From Aquella oligotrophica (GTDB lineage: Bacteria > Pseudomonadota > Gammaproteobacteria > Burkholderiales > UBA11063): DNA of 64,000 nucleotides. A program made the translations under genes and the position numbers. Below are positions 55,532 to 64,000 of the stretch, piece after piece. Under the pieces are notes generated by a model. It saw only the letters and a program-made list of their open reading frames with translations, did no database searches and was not told where the DNA came from. The stretch lies in NCBI RefSeq assembly GCF_002892535.1, contig NZ_CP024847.1, positions 992,001 to 1,056,000 of the forward strand, read 5' to 3'. The stretch's first letter is position 1, and each line of letters starts with the position of its first letter.

Positions 55532-56662
55532 ATGCATCTTAGAAAATTTTTACCAATTATTATTTATTCAGCAGGAATGTTGGCAGCTTGCCAAAGCGGC
55601 AGTGCTGCGAGCCAAAATAATACTGACCCGGGAACTCCCGGTTATGATGAGTCGATTCCTCTTGCTACACAGTATCTCTCCAGTGATAGTTATAGCTGTA
55701 ATGCCTTACCGGTCTGTCAGACACCAAGTCCAGATTATTTAAGTTGTGTTTCATCTGTGGCACTGGCTAATTGTAATAATTTGCAAGGATTAAATCAAAA
55801 TGGCATGACACTTAATGATAGTAGAAATAGCTATGCCGCTGGATTTTCACAGAACTTTAGCGCTACCGGAATAACTCCCGGTTGGCAAACTAGCGAAAGT
55901 GCTAACCAAACTTTATTTGCAGCTTATACTATAACCTATAATCCTGATCCGAGTGCTCCGGCTAATTCAATCGGATACCCAGTTCAGGATCAGGCAATCC
56001 AGCAATATGCGGCTTCGCAAGAAAGTGTAAGTACTTGCACATATTATGTCGATAATAATACCAAGAGCTTTTCACCATGGGTGTCTCATTGCAGTGCTTT
56101 TGCTGAATGGGCGGTTAGTAGTGTATTTAATCAGGATATTCCTCCATTGCAGCCACGAGGTGATTTGGGCTATGACTGGTGTGGTCTTGCTGATGCAAAT
56201 TCTCAGGGGTTGGCAAGTGGTGCTAATAATTGGACTAATGTTGAATCTTCCTCTTTTGCTGGGAATTATTCTTCGGCACCGGCAGTTGCACAAGCATTAG
56301 CTAATGCTGGCTGCGGTGTTGTAGCTAATTTTTATAATTCTAGTGGTGCAGGACATATTGCTGTAATTTTACCGAATACCTGGCAACAAGCCGAAAGCAT
56401 GCAGGGTGTAAGCATGCAGTTGACTAATCCAAATTATCCGTATAATGTAGCTGTTGTTGATTCTTCAAGCTTCCAGCAGTTTTTACAGATGAATGGACCG
56501 GAAGAAATGCAGGCTGGGCTATACAACTTCCAGCATACAACAGTATTTAACGGCTTTTATACCGAGCTTAATCCTCCATTAGCTCCCGCAACCGACCCAC
56601 AAATTGCGGATAATTTTGCAGGTATTATTTATTATTATAATACAGCAACTTGTAGTTACTAA
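55532..56662 (+). CDS. Lipoprotein with CHAP/NlpC-like peptidase features
   Basis: About 376 residues from ATG 55532 (weak GGATAG upstream); ATG 55520 is possible. Lipobox MLAAC follows HLRKFLPIIIYSAG, so outer-membrane or surface anchored. A Cys-rich, Asn/Ser-rich mature region precedes VSHCSAFAEWAVSSVFNQ and, about 100 residues later, GAGHIAVILPNTWQQ. A Cys at a helix start and a His in G-H-I-A-V is the arrangement of CHAP/NlpC-P60 cysteine amidases. Catalysis is inferred, not proven. It follows structured RNA copy 2 and the palindrome. Ends with a strong terminator. Confidence 0.65.
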   Translation: MHLRKFLPIIIYSAGMLAACQSGSAASQNNTDPGTPGYDESIPLATQYLSSDSYSCNALPVCQTPSPDYLSCVSSVALANCNNLQGLNQNGMTLNDSRNSYAAGFSQNFSATGITPGWQTSESANQTLFAAYTITYNPDPSAPANSIGYPVQDQAIQQYAASQESVSTCTYYVDNNTKSFSPWVSHCSAFAEWAVSSVFNQDIPPLQPRGDLGYDWCGLADANSQGLASGANNWTNVESSSFAGNYSSAPAVAQALANAGCGVVANFYNSSGAGHIAVILPNTWQQAESMQGVSMQLTNPNYPYNVAVVDSSSFQQFLQMNGPEEMQAGLYNFQHTTVFNGFYTELNPPLAPATDPQIADNFAGIIYYYNTATCSY

Positions 56663-56672
56663 TTATTTGATT

Positions 56673-56706
56673 AAATGGTGGGAGTTCCCCACCATTTAGT
56701 TTTTTG
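56673..56706 (+). terminator. Rho-independent terminator after the CHAP-like gene
   Basis: AAATGGTGGG (56673-56682) pairs with CCCACCATTT (56688-56697), five-base loop, then AGTTTTTTG. Confidence 0.9.
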
Positions 56707-56934
56707 TTAAGTGGAAATAAGATAAGCACAATATAAATTGAAGAGCGCTGGTAACTTCATGTAGAGACTTCTGAGAATCTTATTAATTGAAGTGTTGGAT
56801 ATTCCAACTATAAAATTATCAATGTTTACAGTGTTAGCAGAGCTATAATATATTTATTTTAGGTGTTTTGGTTACTATTTGCAGTTATGTAGGGTAAAAT
56901 TAAGGGTTAACCTTTTTATCTCATACATTTAATA

Positions 56935-57879
56935 ATGATCGATATTATAATAAAAATTATCAAACGGGTTCCGTGGATATTAGTGCTATTAATTTCTTTT
57001 TGGTTAGTAGTATTGGGTATTCTTGCCTATAGATATTTTAATATTGATAAAACCCTCCAGGAATATCTTTATAATGACTATCATGCTGCAGAATCTGCAA
57101 CTATAGATAGTATTACGGCTGGAGCTTCCTATCAGATAATGCGCCAGCTTAATAGTGGATCGCTTGGGGATAGGCAGCTGGTTACTTTAACCAACACCAA
57201 TACACGCCAGTTTATTAATCTTGAAGATGTCGTTCTATACACTGAACAAGGTGAATTACACGCAGTGTACAATAATGCAAATGGGCTATACACATTATTT
57301 TTCAATCAGGTTCCTATTAGCCAAATTGCAAATCCAAATGTAATTTATGCCTTCAAATTTAATAACAATAATGTAATTTTAATATTTGATGCAGAAGTAG
57401 TCGATGGTAGCCATGTCTATTCTATGCTTGAAATTAGTAATTCAACTCGCCGTTTGTTACACGAGCTTGGTAACTCGGAAAGCATGATAGATGCAACTCT
57501 TAGCCCGAATGGAAACTGTATCTTCCTCAAATTTCAGGATGCCAGAAAATATACTGAAGAGGGTGATTTCCAAGTCTATCAATATTGTGGTGGCAATAGT
57601 GTCTTTAAAATTCTTGAAGTTAAATCTGAAGACTACTATCAGCAAAAATTCTCTACCTATACAGCCAAACAGATCGTTCATCTTGCCAAAAATGAACACT
57701 GCTTGGACACTGTAAATAAAGGGTTTTATTTGACGAAAGAATGCAACTATGGCATCAAGTATTGCTACATGTTTCGGCAAATAAACAATCCAGCCCAAGA
57801 TAGTTACTATAAAACACTTGATACAGCATGTAATAGCATGACAACAAGTAGTGTTTACCAGATGATTATTAGCCGTTAA
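56935..57879 (+). CDS. Membrane-anchored protein of unknown function
   Basis: 314 residues. One N-terminal membrane helix (about 13-35, VPWILVLLISFWLVVLGILA) with a short basic cytoplasmic stretch; the remainder is predicted periplasmic, mostly beta-rich, with six or so cysteines in the last third (QYCGG, EHCLD, KECNYG, KYCYMF, TACNSM) that could form disulfides. No ribosome site is clear before the ATG. No family recognised. The roughly 230 bases upstream after the terminator hold no other feature that I can support. Confidence 0.6.
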   Translation: MIDIIIKIIKRVPWILVLLISFWLVVLGILAYRYFNIDKTLQEYLYNDYHAAESATIDSITAGASYQIMRQLNSGSLGDRQLVTLTNTNTRQFINLEDVVLYTEQGELHAVYNNANGLYTLFFNQVPISQIANPNVIYAFKFNNNNVILIFDAEVVDGSHVYSMLEISNSTRRLLHELGNSESMIDATLSPNGNCIFLKFQDARKYTEEGDFQVYQYCGGNSVFKILEVKSEDYYQQKFSTYTAKQIVHLAKNEHCLDTVNKGFYLTKECNYGIKYCYMFRQINNPAQDSYYKTLDTACNSMTTSSVYQMIISR

Positions 57880-57887
57880 CCCGCGGT

Positions 57888-58889
57888 TTAGCTAAGAATC
57901 CGAACTAATAAGCTACCAGCTTCCCGGGTTGCACCAGTACCAATAGATGCAACTATTCCATCGTGTGGAGCTTCATAGGATTTGATTATATCTCCAAAGG
58001 GGTTTCTCTGAATTGCTATTTTCTCACCGTTTTTTACTTTAACCCCTAATCTCACAAATATTTCTGCATAACCACCAACTTCTGCTTTTACAGATGTAAG
58101 CTTATTGCCAATTATGGTTCCAAAAGTTTCTGCTGTTCGCCCATGATGCTCTTTTATCATCTGATTAGCCAACATGACATTGTATATTCCTTCGATTGCA
58201 CGCTGAATATATTCTGGTTCAAAGATTCGTGGTGAGCCTAGTTCAAGGGTAATAGCTGGAATGCCATAACTATCGAAAGTTCCTTCCACGGTACCTAAGC
58301 TATCTTTGTCATCATAAATTTGATCGGCTGGAAATTTTAATGCCAGATCGCGGACTTCTGGAATACTAAGATCAGCATACATAAAAAATGGATAAATGGT
58401 ATCCGTAGATTGGGCGTGTAGGTCTATTGCCATATCAACATTGCCATGCCACAGATTATTCCATAGTTTATAGGCATGAACTTCGGCTGTATTCCCATCT
58501 ATTTTGCCGGGAAAAAGCCGATTCATATTTGCATAATCGCCACCATCAGTTGACAGATACCAGTTACGGTTAATGTGCATTAATGAGTTAGGTGAAGCCT
58601 GCAAAACTCCAATTACTATTCCTGCCATATTCTCTATATCTAGCGTTGCAAAAGTCTCTTGGATTACTTTTATTCCATTTAATTCATCACCATGGATTCC
58701 TGTGTTAAGTAACAGTTTTTTCCCAGGGTGTTTACCTACGGCAACCATTATCGGAACATACCAGCTCTGTCCTATATTCATATCTGCACCTTTGAACATA
58801 AAACGATAAATTCTTCCTCTTTCAAGCAGGTTAACATCTAATTTGGTAATAACTGGCAAGCCATCAATAATATCCTGATTATAGAGCAT
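57888..58889 (-). CDS. Succinylglutamate desuccinylase/aspartoacylase-family protein
   Basis: 333 residues. Zinc carboxypeptidase-like fold: LLLNTGIHGDELNG supplies His and Glu of the zinc site, MAIDLHAQSTD the second His, and AITLELGSPR the catalytic glutamate region. Family members deacylate N-acyl amino acids or short peptides. The C-terminal YEAPHDGIVASIGTGATREA resembles the beta-barrel of AstE/AspA-like proteins. Last gene of a minus-strand run below tyrA, separated by about 47 bases. Substrate unknown. Confidence 0.85.
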   Translation of the reverse strand: MLYNQDIIDGLPVITKLDVNLLERGRIYRFMFKGADMNIGQSWYVPIMVAVGKHPGKKLLLNTGIHGDELNGIKVIQETFATLDIENMAGIVIGVLQASPNSLMHINRNWYLSTDGGDYANMNRLFPGKIDGNTAEVHAYKLWNNLWHGNVDMAIDLHAQSTDTIYPFFMYADLSIPEVRDLALKFPADQIYDDKDSLGTVEGTFDSYGIPAITLELGSPRIFEPEYIQRAIEGIYNVMLANQMIKEHHGRTAETFGTIIGNKLTSVKAEVGGYAEIFVRLGVKVKNGEKIAIQRNPFGDIIKSYEAPHDGIVASIGTGATREAGSLLVRILS

Positions 58890-58936
58890 ATCATTCCTTA
58901 TGAAATCATTCTGAAATAACTATTTATTAAATGAAG

Positions 58937-59788
58937 CTAATCTTTTATACTAATCGATTCTATTAATTGAATATCCAAGAAACCATCACTAACTTCTTGA
59001 GAATAGCTGGTAAATTTGTCCATCCATTTACTAGCCTCCTTAAATTCCTTGATAAAGTTCTCTTTGTTATGTTGTTCGAGCTGATCTATCCAATGATTAA
59101 GCCATTGGCTAAACTCTCTGATTAACTCGATTCTAGAATTGTCTGCCATAATTATATCGGCATATAAAGCAGCATCCTGATCAAAAATTCTTCCCATGAG
59201 TAATAGCTTTGCCATATAGATTGGGCTTGCTAGTTCCATCAAGGATTCGGGGTGCTGATTTTTGTGGTGTAAAAATGTACCAAGACTGAATGTTAAGAAG
59301 TGCTCGATCCCCTGAATGAAGCTCATCGCCTGATCGTGCTTTGTAGCATCGAGATGTTTGACAGTGAAGCCCAACTTCAGTAATAAATCTGTGACCCAAG
59401 CTGTCTTTTCAGGATAACGACCATCGCAAGCTATGATTACCTGATTGTGTGTGCTATTAATTGTGGGTCCAAACATCGGATGAAGTCCAATAACCGGACC
59501 AATATGCTCACGCAGCATTACTAATAACGGGGATGATTTTATGCTGGTGAAGTCTGATAGTACACAATTTTGGTTGATTTGTTTGGCAACTTTAACAATA
59601 ATCTCACTGGTTATATGGATAGGAACGCTAATAATTACCCAGTCAGCTTTTGCTAGGATTGTGCTGGCATTTTGCCAGTCATCTTTACCTATTGTATTTA
59701 TAGTATGATTTTCCTGACTAAATAATCTACTAAAGAGCTTTCCCATAAGCCCATTACCACCAATGATTACTATATTTTTTTTATTCAT
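58937..59788 (-). CDS. tyrA: Prephenate dehydrogenase (TyrA, without chorismate mutase domain)
   Basis: 283 residues. NAD-dependent oxidative decarboxylation of prephenate to 4-hydroxyphenylpyruvate in tyrosine synthesis. Rossmann start NIVIIGGNGLMGKLFSRLFS, VIISVPIHITSEIIVKVAKQ, VIGLHPMFGPTINSTHNQVI, MSFIQGIEHFLTFSLG and ASPIYMAKLLLMGRIFDQDA closely follow the enteric bifunctional enzyme but the N-terminal mutase domain is missing. The ATG overlaps greB by eight bases. Confidence 0.88.
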   Translation of the reverse strand: MNKKNIVIIGGNGLMGKLFSRLFSQENHTINTIGKDDWQNASTILAKADWVIISVPIHITSEIIVKVAKQINQNCVLSDFTSIKSSPLLVMLREHIGPVIGLHPMFGPTINSTHNQVIIACDGRYPEKTAWVTDLLLKLGFTVKHLDATKHDQAMSFIQGIEHFLTFSLGTFLHHKNQHPESLMELASPIYMAKLLLMGRIFDQDAALYADIIMADNSRIELIREFSQWLNHWIDQLEQHNKENFIKEFKEASKWMDKFTSYSQEVSDGFLDIQLIESISIKD

Positions 59789-60257
59789 AAATTACATCTA
59801 GTATTTCTATGTTTTCAAGCCCTTGTGGGGACATAAAGGCAAAATCATCACCTAATTTTTTCCTTAATAGATTTCTGGCTAGTGGCGAAGTCCAGCTGAT
59901 ATGATTAAGTTCAGTATTTATCTCATCTTGACCAACAATTTTTACAGTCTGTTCAGTTTTTTCATTCCTAAGGATAATAACAGTTGCACCAAAATAAATG
60001 GTTTCATTTCCTCTATGTGAAAGTGGGTCAACTACTTCGGCATGTTCAATTTTCTTAGTTAATTGATGAATTCTTTTATCAATTTCGCGTAGGCGTTTTT
60101 TGCCATATTGGTAATCTGCATTTTCTGATCGATCGCCATTACTAGCCGCCCAGTTCACCAATTTTACATAGTGTGGACGTTCTTTAGTAACTAAGTTATG
60201 TAGCTCTTCTCTGAGCACTGCATAGCCAGTTGTGGTAATGTAGTTTTTGTCATTCAT
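59781..60257 (-). CDS. greB: Transcription elongation factor GreB
   Basis: 158 residues. Coiled-coil N-terminal finger with ASNGDRSENADYQYGKKRLR (the acidic tip DRSENADY that enters the RNA polymerase secondary channel) and a C-terminal FKBP-like domain with ISWTSPLARNLLRKKLGDDF. GreB rather than GreA by the TSPLARALLGK-type end and length. It cleaves backtracked RNA with RNA polymerase. No ribosome site precedes the ATG; the sequence there (CCACCTCC on the coding strand) instead resembles the 16S tail. Confidence 0.93.
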   Translation of the reverse strand: MNDKNYITTTGYAVLREELHNLVTKERPHYVKLVNWAASNGDRSENADYQYGKKRLREIDKRIHQLTKKIEHAEVVDPLSHRGNETIYFGATVIILRNEKTEQTVKIVGQDEINTELNHISWTSPLARNLLRKKLGDDFAFMSPQGLENIEILDVIYE

Positions 60258-60327
60258 CGTTGGAGGTGGTTAATTTATAAATTTAAACCACTATTTTAAC
60301 TAAATAATGGTTATTTTTTTATCTGAT

Positions 60328-61185
60328 TTATTTTTGTACTACTGAAATTGTACCCAGTTTATTTGAAAAGTCTTTGGGTAACTGGCTAATTTCTTCTATT
60401 GTTTTTTGTGCTAGGTCAAGATAAATATCTGCAATTGAATTATTAGCCGTTGCTATTGGGCATCCTTTATCACTTTCTTCTCGAATAGCAATATTTAATG
60501 GTAATTTTGCCAATAGCTCAAGATTATAAGTTTCTTTTAATTTTTGATTTCCTTCAGTGCCAAAAATATCACTTTGATGCCCACAGTTTTCGCAGACATG
60601 TGTACTCATGTTCTCAACTACTCCCAGACATGGAAGACCTAATTTGTTAAACATGGCGATACTTTTGCCAACGTCAAGTAGTGCTATATCTTGTGGAGTT
60701 GTAACTACTATTGTTGCTGTGATAGGCATTTTTTGTGCCATAGTTAGGTGAATATCCCCAGTTCCGGGTGGCATATCAACTATCAGAAAATCAAGCTCAC
60801 CCCATTCACTATCATTTAGCATTTGGTCGATTGCCTTATTGACAATTGCTCCCCTCCAAATTGCTGCTTGTGTCGGGTCAATTAAAAATCCAAATGACAT
60901 TATTTTAATGCCAAATTTATCAAGTGGCACAAAATTATTGTTGCTAACCTCAGGTTTAAAATCAGTTGCACCAACGAGGATAGGTTGTGATGGTCCGTAA
61001 ATGTCACCATCCAGAAGCCCTGTTGATGCGCCAAGTTTGGCAAGGCTGATTGCCAGATTGACTGCGGTGGTGGATTTACCAACCCCGCCCTTACCAGAGG
61101 TTACGGCTATGATGTTTTTTATGTTCTTAATGCGACTTAGTCCGGTTTTAATGCGGTGTGCTATAATATCAGGTTTGTTAGTCAT
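60328..61185 (-). CDS. mrp: Mrp/ApbC iron-sulfur cluster carrier ATPase
   Basis: About 285 residues from ATG 61185 (an earlier ATG at 61194 is in frame). Nucleotide-binding loop [20 protein letters not shown], switch DGDIYGPSQPILVG, AIWRGAIVNKAIDQML, DFLIVDMPPGTGDIHLT and the cluster-binding CxxC in STHVCENCGHQSDIFG. It carries Fe-S clusters to apoproteins. The FSCA (DUF59) domain found at the N-terminus of some relatives is absent. Divergent from metG, a conserved proteobacterial arrangement. Confidence 0.93.
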   Translation of the reverse strand: MTNKPDIIAHRIKTGLSRIKNIKNIIAVTSGKGGVGKSTTAVNLAISLAKLGASTGLLDGDIYGPSQPILVGATDFKPEVSNNNFVPLDKFGIKIMSFGFLIDPTQAAIWRGAIVNKAIDQMLNDSEWGELDFLIVDMPPGTGDIHLTMAQKMPITATIVVTTPQDIALLDVGKSIAMFNKLGLPCLGVVENMSTHVCENCGHQSDIFGTEGNQKLKETYNLELLAKLPLNIAIREESDKGCPIATANNSIADIYLDLAQKTIEEISQLPKDFSNKLGTISVVQK

Positions 61186-61294
61186 TGTTTCCATTGCTAT
61201 TTAAGATTTAAATCAAGTATTTTTGGAAGCATTATTTTAACATAAAAAGTTTACTGTTTTACTAAGACAATTATAAATTATACTGAGGTGTGCT

Positions 61295-63310
61295 TTGACT
61301 AAAAATACTATTGTAACCTGTGCTTTACCGTATGCCAATGCAAGTTTGCATCTTGGGCATGTCCTTGAACATATTCAGGCTGATATTTGGGTTCGTTTTC
61401 AGAAAATGAAAGGTGAAAAATGCTACTTTATTTGTGCAACAGACACACATGGCACGCCAATTATGTTAAAAGCAGAGGAACAGGGAATTACTCCCGAAGA
61501 ATTAATTGCGCGTTTTCATAAAGAGCATACTGCAGATCTTACCGCATTTGGGATAGGTCATGACCATTTTTATACGACCAACTCAATAGAAAATAAACAG
61601 TGTGCTTATGATGTTTACAATAAGCTAAAAGCGAATAATAAAATTGCGGTTCGAACTATTAGCCAGCTTTTTGATGAAGAAAAAGAGATGTTTTTACCGG
61701 ATCGTTTTGTTAAGGGAACCTGTCCAAAATGTAAGGCAGTTGATCAATATGGTGATAGCTGTGAAAAATGTGGTGCTACTTATTCACCAACCGAATTAAT
61801 TGATCCATATTCAGCCATCTCTGGGTCAAAGCCTGTTTTACGTGAATCAGAGCATTATTTTTACCGCCTGAGCGAAGCTGGAGAGTTTTTGGCGACTTGG
61901 CTAAATGCCGATGGACGCTTGCAGGTAGAAGCTAAAAATAAAATGCAGGAATGGCTTGAGGGTGGCTTGCAGGATTGGGATATATCCCGCGATAAACCTT
62001 ATTTTGGTTTTGAGATCCCTGATGCTCCCGGAAAATACTTCTATGTCTGGCTTGATGCACCAGTTGGTTATTTAAGTAGCTTTATGCATTTTTGCGAGCA
62101 ACAAGGGCTTGATTTTAATCAATTATGGAATAGTCCAGATACTGAAATATATCATTTTATTGGTAAAGACATTCTTTACTTCCACGCATTATTCTGGCCT
62201 GCTGTTCTTCATGATGCTGGTTATCGCACTCCAAGTGGGCTTTTTGTTCATGGCTTTCTGACGGTAAATGGTGAAAAGATGTCTAAATCACGCGGGACAT
62301 TTATTACTGCCAAAACTTATCTTGAGAGTGGGCTCAATCCAGAATTTTTCCGCTACTACATTGCTAGCAAATTAAATAATCGAATCGAAGATTTTGATTT
62401 ATCGCTAGATGATTTTGTTGCTAAGATAAATTCGGAATTAGTTGGAAAGTATATTAATATCGCTGCCCGTTCTGCTGGTTTTATAGCCAAACGTTTTGCC
62501 AACAAGCTTGCGGATAAAATTGATGATGAGTCACTGTTAATTCATGTGTTATCAATAAGAAATGAAGTGGCAGAGTTATTTCAGGCGCGTGAGTTTGCCA
62601 AAGCAGTACGCCTGATCATGAAAATAGTTGATGATGTAAACCAGTATGTTGATCAGGCTAAACCTTGGATTTTAGCTAAAGAAGCTGGGAAAGATCAAGA
62701 GTTACAGCAGATATGTACGCTTTTGATTAATGCATTTAGGATTATATCAGTGTATCTTAAACCCATATTGCCTGAACTTATAGGGAATGTAGAGAAATTC
62801 CTGAATATTTCTCCATTAATCTGGGCTAGCCTTGAAGAATACATTCTTGGAGTTGATATAAATACATATAATCATTTAATTAATAGGGTAGAGCCAACCA
62901 TGATAGAAAAACTTGTAACCGTAAACGAATCTAGCCCAGTAGCTAAGGCTGATAATATAAATTATGAACCAGTGGCAGAAACAATAACAATTGATGATTT
63001 TTCAAAAATTGACTTACGCATTGCCAAAATTGTTGCAGCAAGTCACGTTGAAGGCGCTGACAAATTAGTTCAGTTGACACTTGATATAGGTAATGAAACT
63101 AGAAATGTATTTGCCGGTATAAAATCAGCCTACAACCCTGCTGATTTAGTTGGTAAACATACTGTTATGGTTGCAAATTTAGCTCCACGCAAGATGAAAT
63201 TTGGGATGAGCGAAGGTATGGTTTTAGCGGCTAGTTTTGAAGATAAAAATGGTGGTCTATACATATTGGAGCCACATGATGGGGCAAAACCGGGAATGAG
63301 GGTTCGCTAG
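61295..63310 (+). CDS. metG: Methionyl-tRNA synthetase
   Basis: 671 residues, full length for the E. coli-type enzyme. TTG start at 61295 with GAGG (61285-61288). Class I marks: [11 protein letters not shown] (HIGH-type) and [14 protein letters not shown] (KMSKS). A zinc-binding insert has [17 protein letters not shown]. The C-terminal tRNA-binding domain (about 570-671) begins near [14 protein letters not shown] and has [33 protein letters not shown]. Divergent from mrp. Confidence 0.97.
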   Translation: MTKNTIVTCALPYANASLHLGHVLEHIQADIWVRFQKMKGEKCYFICATDTHGTPIMLKAEEQGITPEELIARFHKEHTADLTAFGIGHDHFYTTNSIENKQCAYDVYNKLKANNKIAVRTISQLFDEEKEMFLPDRFVKGTCPKCKAVDQYGDSCEKCGATYSPTELIDPYSAISGSKPVLRESEHYFYRLSEAGEFLATWLNADGRLQVEAKNKMQEWLEGGLQDWDISRDKPYFGFEIPDAPGKYFYVWLDAPVGYLSSFMHFCEQQGLDFNQLWNSPDTEIYHFIGKDILYFHALFWPAVLHDAGYRTPSGLFVHGFLTVNGEKMSKSRGTFITAKTYLESGLNPEFFRYYIASKLNNRIEDFDLSLDDFVAKINSELVGKYINIAARSAGFIAKRFANKLADKIDDESLLIHVLSIRNEVAELFQAREFAKAVRLIMKIVDDVNQYVDQAKPWILAKEAGKDQELQQICTLLINAFRIISVYLKPILPELIGNVEKFLNISPLIWASLEEYILGVDINTYNHLINRVEPTMIEKLVTVNESSPVAKADNINYEPVAETITIDDFSKIDLRIAKIVAASHVEGADKLVQLTLDIGNETRNVFAGIKSAYNPADLVGKHTVMVANLAPRKMKFGMSEGMVLAASFEDKNGGLYILEPHDGAKPGMRVR

Positions 63311-63413
63311 GAAGTACAAAATTTTCTATTAAAATTTACCCTAAATAACTACTTGAGTTTATAATATAACTTATTTTAGTTCTGCTTGCCAGCAAATTTT
63401 TTTGGGTAGTTTT

Positions 63414-64000
63414 ATGAAAATGAACAAAAAGTCATCAGTATTGCCTTTGCTTATACTCGGTTCTTTAACTGCCTGTAATGGCGGAGGCTATGCTGGTCCA
63501 AATAATACCACTAACTATGGTGAGGTGGTGTCAATTTCTAAACAGCAATTAGGTGGCATGCCTGTAGCTGGGCTTGGAACTATCTCGTATGCAAGTCCAC
63601 TGGCTGTTGGTTATGCTACTACGCAGCCGCAATTAGGTTATTACTTTGAAAGTGATTTGTCTGTATTGGATTACGAAGCTGCCAATCAGGCAAATACTAA
63701 AACTCTATATAACTATGATGTAGCCTCAAACTTTATTGAGAAGAATATTGCTGGTGCCAGCATGATAGAGTCCGTTTCAGCTTACGCCATCGAATATCAA
63801 ACTCAAGGACAAAATTATCAGACCGATCCAGCACAGATTGTTCGAACGGCTTCAGGGTTGATAATTGTACCGAATATGAAAAATGGTGCGCCAATTCGTG
63901 GAGTTGTTGTTTACTTCCACCCAACTACTTTTGGTAAAAATCAGGTTCCTTCATGTCTTGGTCCTTTCTTTACTGGGGCAGGTAATGTCTCTTTAAATAT
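63414..64000 (+). CDS. Lipoprotein, hydrolase-like, cut by the window end
   Basis: Open from ATG 63414 to the window end (195 codons seen). Signal peptide with basic KMNKKS start and lipobox LGSLTAC, then a Gly/Asn-rich stretch. Later GAPIRGVVVYFHPTTFGKNQ resembles the first strand and oxyanion-hole segment of alpha/beta hydrolases of the secretory-lipase type, and ASGLIIVPNMKNG precedes it. The catalytic serine region would lie beyond the window. Presence of a gene is firm; the function is tentative. Confidence 0.7.
   Translation, partial: MKMNKKSSVLPLLILGSLTACNGGGYAGPNNTTNYGEVVSISKQQLGGMPVAGLGTISYASPLAVGYATTQPQLGYYFESDLSVLDYEAANQANTKTLYNYDVASNFIEKNIAGASMIESVSAYAIEYQTQGQNYQTDPAQIVRTASGLIIVPNMKNGAPIRGVVVYFHPTTFGKNQVPSCLGPFFTGAGNVSLN

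Noticed and set aside
60240-60275. CCACCTCC on the coding strand before greB, identical to part of the 16S rRNA tail
   Set aside because: A single short match, probably chance; it explains only the absence of a normal ribosome site.

Overview
The window is AT-rich proteobacterial chromosome. A betaproteobacterium related to Neisseriales or Burkholderiales fits best. The grounds are retraction ATPases pilT-pilU, a DUF2844/DUF3443 pair, an IS1016-like IS1595-family relic, an E. coli-like cyd operon with cydP and cydX, and the Mrp/metG divergent pair. This placement is inferred from gene families only; no rRNA or tRNA gene is visible. Almost all of the window is chromosomal coding sequence. Mobile DNA is limited to three decayed transposase relics.

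Layout. (1) 1-17.9 kb: a dense, co-directional surface-glycan cluster. It holds GT4, GT2, GT9 and GT25 glycosyltransferases, a WbaP-type initiating sugar-phosphate transferase, a WaaL/Wzy-like ligase, several multi-spanning GT-C type proteins, and a three-gene module resembling the mycobacterial decaprenyl-phosphoryl-D-arabinose pathway (UbiA-type phosphoribosyltransferase, DprE1-like, DprE2-like). The translation gene infC lies inside this cluster. Two glycosyltransferase genes are broken by apparent single-base losses in G runs (7095-8794 and 17081-17928). (2) 18.0-23.1 kb: rpmI-rplT, a LOG-family gene, pheS-pheT-ihfA. Normally infC and rpmI are adjacent; here about 14 kb of glycan genes separate them and rpmI has its own promoter. 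(3) 23.1-28.6 kb: cydP-cydA-cydB-cydX, fabI and a MaoC-Pta fusion. (4) 28.7-33.0 kb, minus strand: pmbA, a HAD hydrolase, exonuclease III and a HI0933-family flavoprotein. (5) 33.0-36.8 kb: minC-minD-minE-trxB and a repeat lipoprotein. (6) 36.9-40.7 kb: secreted proteins (DUF2844, a DUF3443 lipoprotein with two aspartic-protease-like DTG motifs, and a subtilisin-like protease with a C-terminal sorting-type tail). (7) 40.7-43.9 kb: IS relic, small genes and two tandem LysR regulators. (8) 44.0-52.6 kb: pilT-pilU, an RNA methyltransferase, a nitroreductase, asnB and a copper ATPase. (9) 52.6-57.9 kb: two PAS/LuxR-type regulators with long, structured intergenic regions, transposase relics, a CHAP-like lipoprotein and a membrane-anchored protein of unknown function. 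(10) 57.9-64.0 kb: a minus-strand run (mrp, greB, tyrA, an aspartoacylase-like gene), divergent metG, and the start of another lipoprotein cut by the window edge.

How it fits together. WbaP, the ligase-like protein, the GT-C proteins and the polyprenyl-phosphate-pentose module form a coherent pathway for a lipid-linked, probably arabinose-containing surface glycan on LPS or pilin. Its expression may be tied to the infC promoter, and one membrane glycosyltransferase may be phase-variable. The two long intergenic regions around 53.6 and 55.3 kb share a related hairpin and a palindrome, which suggests a small regulatory system associated with the PAS/LuxR regulators.
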